64,000 bases of DNA from a virus. Of the stretch, positions 14,793 to 22,675 are shown piece by piece. The stretch spans positions 1 to 64,000 of the IMG/VR virus record IMGVR_UViG_3300042563_003224; one strand, 5' to 3'. The notes below the pieces were generated by a model, which was given only the letters and a program-made list of their open reading frames with translations, did not search any database and was not told the DNA's origin. The position numbers were made by a program, and so were the translations under genes. Positions within the stretch are counted from its first letter, which is position 1. Each line of letters starts with the position of its first letter.

Positions 14793-17061
14793 GCTCATCC
14801 ACAATAGGGGGTGCTTCGATTACCAGTCTGCTGTCAAAGGTAAATTCTGTTTTGTTCCAGTCTACTGTAATGCTACTGTTGGCAGGCACACGCTCAAACA
14901 AGATCTTTTTACTCAGTGGCACTTTGATCAAATCGTTGATTTTCCTTGCAATAGGTCTAGCACCCATTTTATCATCATATCCAATTTCACTCAGATAGTT
15001 GATTGCATTTTCTGTAAGTCGTATACGGATATGTTTGTCTTCAAGTAGTTCATTGACTTCGTTAATAAACTTTGCCACCACTTTCTTAATGCTTAACTTA
15101 TCTAGTTTATTAAATTTACAGATAGCATCTAGACGATTGCGGAACTCAGGTTTGAAGAAATCTTTAACAGCCTTGTCGTCTTCGTCTGTTTTATCAACAC
15201 TACCAAAACCAATTGATTTGCGTTCGTTGTCAGCGGCACCCAAATTACTAGTCAGTATAACAATGCTGTTACGGGCGTCTGCTTTTTTACCGTTACTACT
15301 GGTTACATTACCCTCGTCCATTAATTGTAATAATATATTACTGACATCTGGGTGTGCTTTTTCAATTTCGTCAAACAAAATAACAGCATTGGGACTCTTT
15401 TCTAAATCACTAATTAGCAGTCCGCCACCCAAGTTACTGTCCTCGTAGCCTACATACCCCGGGGGTGCACCGATCAGTTTACTGGCCGAATGCCGTTCTT
15501 GGTACTCACTCATGTCGTATCTTAATAGTTTCATCCCAAGGTTCTCAGCTAACAGTTTAGCAAATTCAGTTTTACCTGTGCCTGTTGGTCCCAGAAATAA
15601 GAAGCTACCAATTGGTTTATTAATGGCTTTTAATCCTGCACGACTGACATAGATTCTTTCTAACACAGAATCTACTACATTATCTTGTCCGTATAGTTTG
15701 GTTTTTACATTGCCTTCTAAGTTATCTAGACTCTTAACTGTCTCTGCACCAATTTGATCTGCTGGTATTTTTGTAAACTTACTAATGGTGTTAATAATAT
15801 CAGCTCTAGTAATAGTCCAATCGTTTTTAATTAATTTAATAGATGCACAGGCAGTATCTATTAAGTCGATTGCTTTATCAGGCAGTTTTTTATCTGTTTG
15901 ATATCTAACACTTAGATCAACAGCACTATCTATTGCAGAAGCGTCAATGGTACCACCATGAAACTCTTCAAAGTATTCTTTTAGTCCACGCAAAATATCT
16001 TTGGCAACCGCAGGGGTCGGTTCTTCAACTGTTAATCGATAGAAACGACGCATCAATGCACGATCCTTTTCAAAGCTCTGTGTATATTCAGCCCAAGTTG
16101 TGCTGGCAATAACTTTTAATTGTCCTTTGCCCAATGCAGGTTTGATCATGTTGCTAAAATCTACTGAACTTTGTGATCCAGATCCTGCGCCTTGCATTTG
16201 ATGAGCTTCGTCAATGAACAAAATACATCGACCTTCTTCAATTAAGGCATCAATGACTTCTCGTACTTTTTCTTCAAACTCGCCGCGGTACTTACTACCC
16301 GCTAGAATAGTTCCTATATCTAGATTATATACTGAATAGTCTTTGAGATAGTTGGGCACTTCACCGTTAACAATGTTTCTTGCCAGTCCCTCGGCTATTG
16401 CAGTTTTACCAACACCAGCATCACCCACCAATAATACATTGCTTTTATTTCGTTTGGCCAATACTTGAGCTATTTCATCTAATTCAAATTCACGGCCAAT
16501 GACAGGATCAATTTTGCCCAACTTTGCCAACTCAGTTAAGTTTGTACAATACTCGGCTAATACTCCATTTGATTTAATTTTCCTAGCCGCTTTCTTCCCA
16601 TGTGTTTCTTTATAATTTTCGTTATAGAACTCTACTAATGCGTTTCGATCTAAGCCATACTTGATCATAAAATATGCGGCATGGCTATTTGTTTCAGTGG
16701 TCATACTTAAAAATATGTCTACTACTTGTATATGTGTACGACCGCTAAACAATACTTGAGTGAGTGCATGATTAAACATACGCTCTAGAGCATGTGTTTT
16801 TTTAGGCTCACATCCATGTTCTCTACTTATTAGATATTTTTGTGTTTCTAGATAGTTGCCAATATCATCCAGCATTGCATCTATATCACAGCCAAATGCC
16901 ACTAGTAAATCATAAAATGGTTTAAAAGATACCATGCCTTTGAGCAGGTGTTCTAAAGTGACATACTCGTGATTATGTTCTTTGGCAGAACTAATTGCAG
17001 AATTAACAATTACTTCAATTTCGGGATTGGGTTGTATGGTCATCTTGTCGTTGTGAATCAT
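14767..17061 (-). CDS. clpA-like: ClpA-type AAA+ unfoldase
   Basis: 764 residues with Clp N-domain repeats (about 10-150), AAA1 Walker A G-D-A-G-V-G-K-T at 213-220, Walker B D-E-A-H at 284-287, AAA2 Walker A G-P-T-G-T-G-K-T at 491-498 and Walker B D-E-I-E at 564-567. There is no ClpB-type middle coiled coil. At 617-619 it has I-G-F in the position of the ClpA I-G-L loop that docks on ClpP, so it may feed substrates to host ClpP. E. coli ClpA is 758 residues. A sigma70 promoter places the transcript start within a few bases of the ATG. It could recognise the L-A-A-ending tags made by the phage tmRNA. Confidence 0.9.
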   Translation of the reverse strand: MIHNDKMTIQPNPEIEVIVNSAISSAKEHNHEYVTLEHLLKGMVSFKPFYDLLVAFGCDIDAMLDDIGNYLETQKYLISREHGCEPKKTHALERMFNHALTQVLFSGRTHIQVVDIFLSMTTETNSHAAYFMIKYGLDRNALVEFYNENYKETHGKKAARKIKSNGVLAEYCTNLTELAKLGKIDPVIGREFELDEIAQVLAKRNKSNVLLVGDAGVGKTAIAEGLARNIVNGEVPNYLKDYSVYNLDIGTILAGSKYRGEFEEKVREVIDALIEEGRCILFIDEAHQMQGAGSGSQSSVDFSNMIKPALGKGQLKVIASTTWAEYTQSFEKDRALMRRFYRLTVEEPTPAVAKDILRGLKEYFEEFHGGTIDASAIDSAVDLSVRYQTDKKLPDKAIDLIDTACASIKLIKNDWTITRADIINTISKFTKIPADQIGAETVKSLDNLEGNVKTKLYGQDNVVDSVLERIYVSRAGLKAINKPIGSFLFLGPTGTGKTEFAKLLAENLGMKLLRYDMSEYQERHSASKLIGAPPGYVGYEDSNLGGGLLISDLEKSPNAVILFDEIEKAHPDVSNILLQLMDEGNVTSSNGKKADARNSIVILTSNLGAADNERKSIGFGSVDKTDEDDKAVKDFFKPEFRNRLDAICKFNKLDKLSIKKVVAKFINEVNELLEDKHIRIRLTENAINYLSEIGYDDKMGARPIARKINDLIKVPLSKKILFERVPANSSITVDWNKTEFTFDSRLVIEAPPIVDEHGYIVLEK

Positions 17062-17070
17062 TGTAACGCA

Positions 17071-17099
17071 ATTATATAGTGTAACCTACATAATTGCAA
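17071..17099 (-). promoter_or_regulatory. Sigma70 promoter for the ClpA-like gene
   Basis: TTGCAA-N17-TATAAT on the minus strand; only 9 bases separate the -10 box from the ATG at 17061, with no Shine-Dalgarno sequence. A TAAATA element (17109-17114) overlaps the TAA of dnaJ just upstream. Confidence 0.75.
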
Positions 17100-17108
17100 C
17101 CTTTAAAA

Positions 17109-17114
17109 TATTTA
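17109..17114 (-). promoter_or_regulatory. Late-promoter-like TAAATA at the dnaJ stop codon
   Basis: The minus strand reads CAA-TAAATA-TTTT, where TAA is the dnaJ stop. It could provide late transcription of the Clp ATPase in addition to its sigma70 promoter. Confidence 0.4.
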
Positions 17115-17966
17115 TTGGTTAAGTTGAATTTGTCGGATTAAATCCAACTGCTGATTTGTTAGAGTCTGTGGTATACTAACCGTAATTTCTACAAGTAAGT
17201 TGCCCCGTATCGTTTGTCCAAGATGATATAGCCCTTGGTCACGCACACGCATCATAGTACCAGGTTGTGTTCCGGCTGGTATTTGTAGTTCAAACACACG
17301 ACCATCTAATCCAGTGATTTCAGTAACTCCACCTGTTATGGCATCTAGGCAGTTAATACTAACCTTTGAAATTAAATCAATACCGTCAATTCTGAATCTA
17401 GGATCAGGTGTTACATTAAACACAACATAAAGGTCTCCGCGTTGTAATGTATTAAACATGTTATCGCCAAGTCCTGCATATTTTATTTGTGCTCCGTGGT
17501 GTATGCCACGCGGCACTGTTACCTCTACTGTTTCTCTATGCCCTGTTGTTGTTTGTACACTGAGTGTTTTCTTTTGCTCTTGCAATGCCTCTATCAACGG
17601 TATATGCAACTCAACTCTTAGATCTTTGTTCTTTCTAGGATGCCGTTGCCCAAACGGACTACCCTGCCCAAATGCTCCACCAGGAAAACCAAAGTTTTTT
17701 AGTATGTCTTCCATGCCGGGTGGCATACCATTGAAGTCTTGACCGTTAACAGTAAACCTCATGCCTCCAGGATTACGACGCTCTTGATCATACTGTGCCC
17801 GCCGGTTGGGATCTTCCAGCACAGCGTATGCGGCCTGTATTTCTTGGAACCGTTGTGTATCGCCACCTTTGTCTGGGTGATGCTTGCTCGCGAGACCGCG
17901 ATATGCTCGTTTGATTTCGTCAGCGGTTGCTGTTTCGGCAACACCTAATGTGGCATAATGAGTCAT
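17112..17966 (-). CDS. dnaJ-like: DnaJ/CbpA-type J-domain co-chaperone
   Basis: 284 residues. The N-terminal J domain has the H-P-D motif at 30-32 (K-H-H-P-D-K-G-G-D), followed by a Gly/Phe-rich linker (about 66-110) and the C-terminal substrate-binding beta domains. There is no Cys-rich zinc finger, so the architecture matches CbpA (type II). It would stimulate host DnaK. It precedes the ClpA-like gene in the same direction. The ATG lies 6 bases after a TATAAT box with no Shine-Dalgarno sequence, so its mRNA is probably leaderless. Confidence 0.93.
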   Translation of the reverse strand: MTHYATLGVAETATADEIKRAYRGLASKHHPDKGGDTQRFQEIQAAYAVLEDPNRRAQYDQERRNPGGMRFTVNGQDFNGMPPGMEDILKNFGFPGGAFGQGSPFGQRHPRKNKDLRVELHIPLIEALQEQKKTLSVQTTTGHRETVEVTVPRGIHHGAQIKYAGLGDNMFNTLQRGDLYVVFNVTPDPRFRIDGIDLISKVSINCLDAITGGVTEITGLDGRVFELQIPAGTQPGTMMRVRDQGLYHLGQTIRGNLLVEITVSIPQTLTNQQLDLIRQIQLNQ

Positions 17967-17972
17967 TGATAT

Positions 17973-18001
17973 ATTATAAACGAGAAACCGGACGGAGTCA
18001 A
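17973..18001 (-). promoter_or_regulatory. Sigma70 promoter for dnaJ (leaderless)
   Basis: TTGACT-N17-TATAAT, then ATATCA and the ATG. The expected transcription start coincides with the initiation codon. Confidence 0.85.
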
Positions 18002-18028
18002 CCGGTCCGGTTCGGGCATAGTTCCAAT

Positions 18029-18232
18029 TTACTTGGCAGGAACTTTTTCGCCTTCAACCTTTTTGTGCACCTTGATGGTTTTACAGGTCTGTTGTGGCTT
18101 GCCGTCTTTGCCTGTTATGACTTTACCGGCTTTGTCTTTTTTGTCTTCACATACTTTTTTTTCTTCTCCGCCAGCATATGCAGTTGATGCCACCGCTAAA
18201 CATAATCCTGCTACAAATATATAATTTTTCAT
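18029..18232 (-). CDS. Small secreted, Lys-rich protein
   Basis: 67 residues starting M-K-N-Y-I-F-V-A-G-L. A Sec signal peptide (about 1-19, ending T-A-Y-A) precedes a mature part of about 48 residues rich in Lys with two Cys, which might form a disulfide in the periplasm. An AAGGAAATTGAT ribosome binding site decides this start over an upstream alternative. It lies 10 bases after the two-TM holin-like gene and is the last gene of the lysis region. Confidence 0.7.
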   Translation of the reverse strand: MKNYIFVAGLCLAVASTAYAGGEEKKVCEDKKDKAGKVITGKDGKPQQTCKTIKVHKKVEGEKVPAK

Positions 18233-18242
18233 ATCAATTTCC

Positions 18243-18455
18243 TTATTTGGCCGCAAACCGTTCGCTGGCTGTGAATCCTAGGCCACCAATGACCATGTAC
18301 ATAAGACTGTTGAACAATCCTGCGTCTATCTTTGTGTCAAACCATGAGTTGCTGATAAACCCAGCCGCGCACAATAAAAATGACAAGAATGTAATTGTGC
18401 GTTTACTACTAATTGCACCAGTTTCGTCGCCTAACATACTCTTTAATGCATTCAT
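18243..18455 (-). CDS. Two-TM membrane protein, holin candidate
   Basis: 70 residues starting M-N-A-L-K-S-M-L-G-D. It has a hydrophilic N-terminus and two membrane segments at about 21-41 and 46-64, with a short basic tail (S-E-R-F-A-A-K). Size and topology fit class II holins or their antiholins. GGAGATAATT precedes the ATG. It lies in the lysis cassette with the GH19 endolysin and spanin-like genes. Confidence 0.6.
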   Translation of the reverse strand: MNALKSMLGDETGAISSKRTITFLSFLLCAAGFISNSWFDTKIDAGLFNSLMYMVIGGLGFTASERFAAK

Positions 18456-18457
18456 AA

Positions 18458-18601
18458 TTATCTCCAAAAGAACAATATTGTTTTTAACTTGTCGATGTAC
18501 TTTTGCAAGTACCGGGTTTGTATGCTTTTTGCAAACTCAGGTTGTGGGAAATTCCATCCTACAAATGCTCCTACTGCTATCCAAAATAATGTTTCTAACA
18601 T
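18458..18601 (-). CDS. Single-TM small protein, 47 residues
   Basis: M-L-E-T-L-F-W-I-A-V-G-A-F-V-G-W and so on, ending T-I-L-F-F-W-R. There is one hydrophobic N-terminal segment and an amphipathic basic C-terminus. The ribosome binding site AAGGAAACACA is well placed, and the stop ends 2 bases before the next start. It is a lysis-region membrane peptide, perhaps an antiholin or pinholin accessory. Confidence 0.65.
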   Translation of the reverse strand: MLETLFWIAVGAFVGWNFPQPEFAKSIQTRYLQKYIDKLKTILFFWR

Positions 18602-18610
18602 TGTGTTTCC

Positions 18611-19174
18611 TTAAATTAATGGTTGATCAAATCCAGGAACTATTTTTTTTCCCGAAGCTGTTGTTGCAGGTGCGCTTCCAAAGCTGCCTGAGTCAAAGCC
18701 GCCTGGTGCGGATCCAAACGATGCCGCTCCAGTGCTTGGACTGCTGTTAAAGCCTCCTGTTGCAGGTGCGCTAGGCGCTGTAAATCCGCTGGGTGTGTTG
18801 GTTGTTGCATTTGTTGTTCCTCCAAATCCTGAACCAGCAACAGGTGCTGGTGGTGTATAACTTGTGCCTGCTCCTAGGTTAATGCCACCGTTGTTGGCAC
18901 CGCCTAGTTTTTCTTGTGTACGACCGTATGCCGCTAGTCCCAGTACTGCACCCATTGCTATGTGAAATAATCCTGCACCTTGTAGAGTTAAGGGTTGCCA
19001 CTGTACATTTACAGCACCCTTGCTCATGGCCTGTAGCAGACTCCATAGCACAGGAAAGCCAACAAAGTCCATGGTACACACCAGCATGTACATCCAACCC
19101 ATCATGGGACGCCACTTGCTGTTCATCCAATCTTCTTTTTTCTGTTCGCTTGCGCTTTTTACTTCTTCACTCAT
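18611..19174 (-). CDS. Holin, three-TM type
   Basis: 187 residues. The N-terminal half has W-R-P-M-M-G-W-M-Y-M at about 21-30 and two to three membrane segments (about 24-48 and 65-85), as in three-TM phage holins. The C-terminal 100 residues are a low-complexity Gly/Ser/Ala/Thr/Pro tail, unusual for a holin and possibly periplasmic. It would form the membrane lesion that releases the GH19 endolysin. A TAAATA element lies at 19198. Confidence 0.65.
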   Translation of the reverse strand: MSEEVKSASEQKKEDWMNSKWRPMMGWMYMLVCTMDFVGFPVLWSLLQAMSKGAVNVQWQPLTLQGAGLFHIAMGAVLGLAAYGRTQEKLGGANNGGINLGAGTSYTPPAPVAGSGFGGTTNATTNTPSGFTAPSAPATGGFNSSPSTGAASFGSAPGGFDSGSFGSAPATTASGKKIVPGFDQPLI

Positions 19175-19197
19175 GTCTGGCTCCTAAATGATATTGA

Positions 19198-19203
19198 TAT
19201 TTA
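19198..19203 (-). promoter_or_regulatory. Late-promoter-like TAAATA for the holin genes
   Basis: The minus strand reads AGG-TAAATA-TCAATATC, 23 bases before the holin ATG, with AGGAG between. Confidence 0.5.
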
Positions 19204-19206
19204 CCT

Positions 19207-19770
19207 TTAAAACCACAAATATAACCCATTGGCTGACAATAGAATTCCTATGGCCGCTACTGCAAAACTGCCCCAAAACATTGGCATACTAACTGCAAGA
19301 ATACTTGCAGATAACACAACAATGGCTAATTGGTATGCAGTATTGGCATAAGCAATCCATGGTGATCCTTTTTTGGCTTCTTCACGGACAGCTTCCATGG
19401 CTTTTGCTTTAGTAGCAAGTTCTTTCTTGTCATAGTCCATGCGTTCTTTCTCTGCTATGAACTCTGCTTTAATTTTTGGATCACTTGCTGTCTTAGCGGC
19501 AATCTCATAGCTAACACCACGACCTGCTTTGGCTTGATACTGTGCCCATGTGTTATTAGCACCTAGTGTATTGTTTAATACTGTGCTGGATAGTTTGCCA
19601 CCATACCAAGAATTTACTGCCAATAACAGTGCAAACACAGAAATAACCATACCTGCTCGGTCTTTGATCCGTGCTTCACGCTCGGATCTAGATCCCATTA
19701 CAGGCTTGGGTGCGTCTGGGTCTTTGGGTGTTTTGTTTACTAAATTTAATACTGAATCGATTAATGCCAT
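19207..19770 (-). CDS. DUF4337-like membrane protein
   Basis: 187 residues with an N-terminal membrane segment (about 40-58), the W-Y-G-G-K-x-S-S motif and N-x-W-A-Q-Y-Q-A-K typical of the DUF4337 family, a long charged helix, then two C-terminal membrane segments (about 140-160 and 165-185). The function of the family is unknown. Its place inside the lysis cassette suggests a membrane role in lysis or superinfection control. Confidence 0.65.
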   Translation of the reverse strand: MALIDSVLNLVNKTPKDPDAPKPVMGSRSEREARIKDRAGMVISVFALLLAVNSWYGGKLSSTVLNNTLGANNTWAQYQAKAGRGVSYEIAAKTASDPKIKAEFIAEKERMDYDKKELATKAKAMEAVREEAKKGSPWIAYANTAYQLAIVVLSASILAVSMPMFWGSFAVAAIGILLSANGLYLWF

Positions 19771-19958
19771 TATATTACTCCTATTGCTACATTACAGGCC
19801 TGTACTATATATCTAAATAGTTGTTCATTTTCAGCACAACTTATGCCGGCCTTGACATCTTTAATTTCGGTTAATAAGTAATCGCGCTCTTCTGTGCTGA
19901 TATTGCCTAGTTGACATTGTTCTACGATTGCTTGTATTTCTTGTTCTAGTGGATGCAT
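19770..19958 (-). CDS. Small acidic protein, 62 residues
   Basis: M-H-P-L-E-Q-E-I-Q-A-I-V-E-Q-C and so on. Helical, with three Cys. Good ribosome binding site (AAGGAAGATAAT). The stop shares a base with the next start. It lies among lysis genes; no family recognised. Confidence 0.6.
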   Translation of the reverse strand: MHPLEQEIQAIVEQCQLGNISTEERDYLLTEIKDVKAGISCAENEQLFRYIVQACNVAIGVI

Positions 19959-19959
19959 A

Positions 19960-20319
19960 TTATCTTCCTTGCCATGCGGTCCGTGCCGCTTCTATTCTCT
20001 GTGTGGCAGTTTTCTTGCCTAACTCACAAAATGTTTTACTGCCACCCTGTGCCATACGCTTGGTATGTGCCGCAAGGCCCTTCATGTTTTCGGTTTGTGG
20101 ATCTCGACGCCATTCCGCATACTGTGCCAGTACTTCTGCATTACGATGTGCTGAGGTCCAGTCTGGCCGTTCACAGTCTATGTGCTTGACGGCTATGTCG
20201 GTGGTCACAAGATGATTGAACATGACAGGATCGTGGTCTCTAGGCCAATATGTTGACAGGTCTTTTATAGTTGAACAACCTGTTAATAATACAACTGCAA
20301 TTAGAGTGAACTTTTTCAT
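19960..20319 (-). CDS. Outer-membrane lipoprotein of the lysis region
   Basis: 119 residues with a lipoprotein signal peptide and lipobox L-L-T-G-C at about 11-15. The mature part is helical and basic. It overlaps the preceding lipoprotein gene by 4 bases. It may be a second o-spanin-like component; ordinary o-spanins are shorter, so this is uncertain. Confidence 0.65.
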   Translation of the reverse strand: MKKFTLIAVVLLTGCSTIKDLSTYWPRDHDPVMFNHLVTTDIAVKHIDCERPDWTSAHRNAEVLAQYAEWRRDPQTENMKGLAAHTKRMAQGGSKTFCELGKKTATQRIEAARTAWQGR

Positions 20320-20585
20320 TTCCCAATATCCTCATGTATCTTCTTTTGTATTTGATACCATTCCTGCCATGCATCAACCTTGACAGCACATTCGTAATAT
20401 GTATTATAGTTCATGGTAACTGTCCGAGTTAGTTCACTGAGTTTTACCCCGTTCTCTACTAGAGTCAGCTGTGGACATTTAACCATAGCGGCTTTGCCCG
20501 GTTCGTCGGGGAATTTCGCAACAACTGGTACAGTAGTGCCACATGCCGATAATACTAGTACCATTGCAATTGATAGATATTTCAT
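20316..20585 (-). CDS. Lipoprotein, o-spanin (Rz1-like) candidate
   Basis: 89 residues with lipobox L-S-A-C at about 12-15 (Cys15 lipidated) and a small mature domain with a helical end. It directly follows the i-spanin-like gene with a 4-base overlap. An outer-membrane lipoprotein paired with an inner-membrane coiled-coil protein is the usual Gram-negative two-component spanin arrangement. Confidence 0.65.
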   Translation of the reverse strand: MKYLSIAMVLVLSACGTTVPVVAKFPDEPGKAAMVKCPQLTLVENGVKLSELTRTVTMNYNTYYECAVKVDAWQEWYQIQKKIHEDIGK

Positions 20586-21028
20586 TTGATAGCCTCGTTC
20601 CGAGCCGCGGCATTGTGTGCGTTAACTACCGCGTCGGGGATTTTACAAGTTTCGTCATATTTGACCACTTCACGGTCAATGTACTGTCGTACAATGGTGG
20701 CATTTTTGTATATCACACGCACACGCTCTTGTGACTGAGTTTCTATTTTATCATTGGCTGTCTTGCTGGCCGTTTCGATTCGAGCAACTCTTGCTTCCGC
20801 TTCAGCAACACGACTGCGCCAGGCCGCTTCGGTGTCGTAACTGCCATAAAAGTATACACCGGCAACAGCAAGTATGGTGCCCAAGACTCTAATAGGTTCT
20901 TTAAACGGGATTAGTGGGGGTACAAAAGCAGTAAAGTAACTGAATATGTACAGCGCCGCACCCGAAGCCAGTACACCATATACTGTTAAAATTAACAACG
21001 AGTCAGGAACAAAACTCAACATCCACAT
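20582..21028 (-). CDS. i-spanin (Rz-like) candidate
   Basis: 148 residues: N-terminal membrane segments (about 8-32 and 45-62), then a coiled-coil periplasmic domain rich in Ala/Glu/Arg (70-110). A conserved-looking tail reads V-R-Q-Y-I-D-R-E-V-V-K-Y-D then C-K-I-P, similar to tails of phage spanin-like proteins. It would link inner and outer membranes with the following lipoprotein. It follows a TM-plus-coiled-coil gene (gap 2 bases). Confidence 0.65.
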   Translation of the reverse strand: MWMLSFVPDSLLILTVYGVLASGAALYIFSYFTAFVPPLIPFKEPIRVLGTILAVAGVYFYGSYDTEAAWRSRVAEAEARVARIETASKTANDKIETQSQERVRVIYKNATIVRQYIDREVVKYDETCKIPDAVVNAHNAAARNEAIK

Positions 21029-21030
21029 GA

Positions 21031-21408
21031 TTACTTCTTCCCACCATTGTATAATTGTCTGTCTTTGAATTTTTCTAACTCTGTAACACGAAACTGCAAG
21101 GTGTCAATGATGGCACGGTTTGCGGCTGCACGGGTCACTGCTTCTGTGTTGGCCTGCATCAAGTCTTGGCGCAGTTTTTCACGGGCCAGTTCAGCACCCA
21201 TGTTTGGTGCTTGTTTGTTATCCGATGTTACAACCAACTGCATTTTACTTTCGAGAATGGTGAGTTGATGATTGGCATTACTCAGCGCATTCATCAAGTA
21301 TACCACACAGGCAAACATGATGGGTAGCACAGCAAATGTCACCTTTTCGATCAGTGCGCCCTTGGCTTCGCCAGCACTCATCTTTTCTTTGATTTGTTCC
21401 AATTCCAT
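21031..21408 (-). CDS. TM plus coiled-coil protein of the lysis cassette
   Basis: 125 residues with one membrane segment (about 24-43) followed by a long helical region (45-115). It lies 1 base after the endolysin stop. It could be another spanin-like or anti-lysis component. No family named. Confidence 0.55.
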   Translation of the reverse strand: MELEQIKEKMSAGEAKGALIEKVTFAVLPIMFACVVYLMNALSNANHQLTILESKMQLVVTSDNKQAPNMGAELAREKLRQDLMQANTEAVTRAAANRAIIDTLQFRVTELEKFKDRQLYNGGKK

Positions 21409-21409
21409 G

Positions 21410-22036
21410 TTATGCTCCTAACACATGTAAGGCATGTGCATAATGTTTTTTACGATCTTCTAAGCCAATTGTGCCACCGTTGATGCGTTTGGTCATGGTT
21501 AAGATGTCACCTGAGTCTGCGTACTGATTCAAGTTGTTGGCTTCCCAGAACCAGGCCGCACTTTGTACACAACCTTCAAATGTGGTCAAATGTTCGCTGG
21601 CTTCTTCCACAGTTTGCTCTGTGCTTTGAGCATAACGAGTGTAGTTGTCTTTACCGGTTAGCTGAATTAATCCGCGTCCGCAGTAACGATATCCGTCGCC
21701 GCTGGACTCAGGACCGTTGCCCATTCTGTTAGCATATATCTTGTTGGCAATTGCCGCCTGCTTGTCAGACATGGCGCAGTAACGCTCTGCTGTGGGCAGG
21801 TCAAAGTATTTTTTAAACAAGGTAACCAGGGTTGCTGGTTTGTAGTTTAAGTTTTCTTTAATTGCTCGAAACCCACCCGACTCATGAGCACATTGTGCTA
21901 GGAACGCAGCCACACGCTCAGGGGTGTCAATGTCATAATCGGGCAATATTTCACACAAGGCTTCGTGCCAGTGTTCGATGTGCGGATTACCGGGAACAAT
22001 TTGTCGTAATTGGTCTAAGGTGAGAGTGAACGCCAT
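21410..22036 (-). CDS. Endolysin, glycoside hydrolase family 19
   Basis: 208 residues. A chitinase/lysozyme GH19 fold that cuts peptidoglycan glycan strands. The catalytic Glu is in A-H-E-S-G-G-F (E52), and the family motif Y-C-G-R-G-L-I-Q-L-T-G is near the middle. No signal peptide is visible, so it needs a holin for release. It is the first gene of the lysis cassette, with a TAAATA late element at 22058 and an AGGAG-type ribosome binding site. Confidence 0.9.
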   Translation of the reverse strand: MAFTLTLDQLRQIVPGNPHIEHWHEALCEILPDYDIDTPERVAAFLAQCAHESGGFRAIKENLNYKPATLVTLFKKYFDLPTAERYCAMSDKQAAIANKIYANRMGNGPESSGDGYRYCGRGLIQLTGKDNYTRYAQSTEQTVEEASEHLTTFEGCVQSAAWFWEANNLNQYADSGDILTMTKRINGGTIGLEDRKKHYAHALHVLGA

Positions 22037-22057
22037 TGAAAATCTCCTATGCTAGAG

Positions 22058-22063
22058 TATTTA
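22058..22063 (-). promoter_or_regulatory. Late-promoter-like TAAATA for the lysis cassette
   Basis: The minus strand reads GC-TAAATA-CTCTAGC, 21 bases upstream of the endolysin ATG. Confidence 0.6.
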
Positions 22064-22095
22064 GCAGAATAGCAGATTCAATGTATTACAACTTT

Positions 22096-22674
22096 TTAAC
22101 GAATTCCGGCGGCTATTCGCAGACTTTCGGTATATTCGTTCTTGGGTGCCTTGGTTTTAACTTTGATCCCAGCCGCAGTACGCATATCATCTAGGTCTCG
22201 ATCGTCACCTTTTTCTTCAGACTTTTTATCTTTGTGACCAAATTTGCGTTGATATTCTTCTGCGGTACCGGGAATCAACTTACGCAAACTATCTACATCT
22301 AAGTTATGATCTTCTTGCCCGGTATAATAACGAACTCGCCATTCTTCAGCTGTTTGTTCAGTGATGTTCATGATATCCTCCATCATTTCAACCAGCTCTT
22401 GTGCCAACCTGGGAGTACGATCACATTCAATGAACACAATGAAATCGCCGTCATCCATCTCACCCGAACTAACATCGGCATCGATTACCCACTCGTAACC
22501 TTTTTCAATGAAGTTGACCAGGTCTTGTGCAGGTTCTTTGCCTCGAACTTTGAAACTGATGACCACAGTATCTTCATCTGCACCCAGCTTGCTTTTGAAC
22601 TCGTCAATGTGCAGTTCTGTGTGTATTAGTCTCTTTAAGTCGCCGTGTTCCAGGCCTTCGAATAATTGTTTCAT
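22096..22674 (-). CDS. Conserved T4-like virion structural protein
   Basis: 192 residues. The core I-H-x-E-L-H-I-D-E-F-K-S-K-L-G then E-K-G-Y-E-W-V-I-D-A-D-V-S resembles a structural protein conserved in T4-like cyanomyoviruses; this is from memory. The C-terminal third is charged, with a repeated M-R-T-A-A-G-I-K / L-R-I-A-A-G-I-R motif. It lies 1 base downstream of another structural gene. Confidence 0.55.
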   Translation of the reverse strand: MKQLFEGLEHGDLKRLIHTELHIDEFKSKLGADEDTVVISFKVRGKEPAQDLVNFIEKGYEWVIDADVSSGEMDDGDFIVFIECDRTPRLAQELVEMMEDIMNITEQTAEEWRVRYYTGQEDHNLDVDSLRKLIPGTAEEYQRKFGHKDKKSEEKGDDRDLDDMRTAAGIKVKTKAPKNEYTESLRIAAGIR

Positions 22675-22675
22675 A

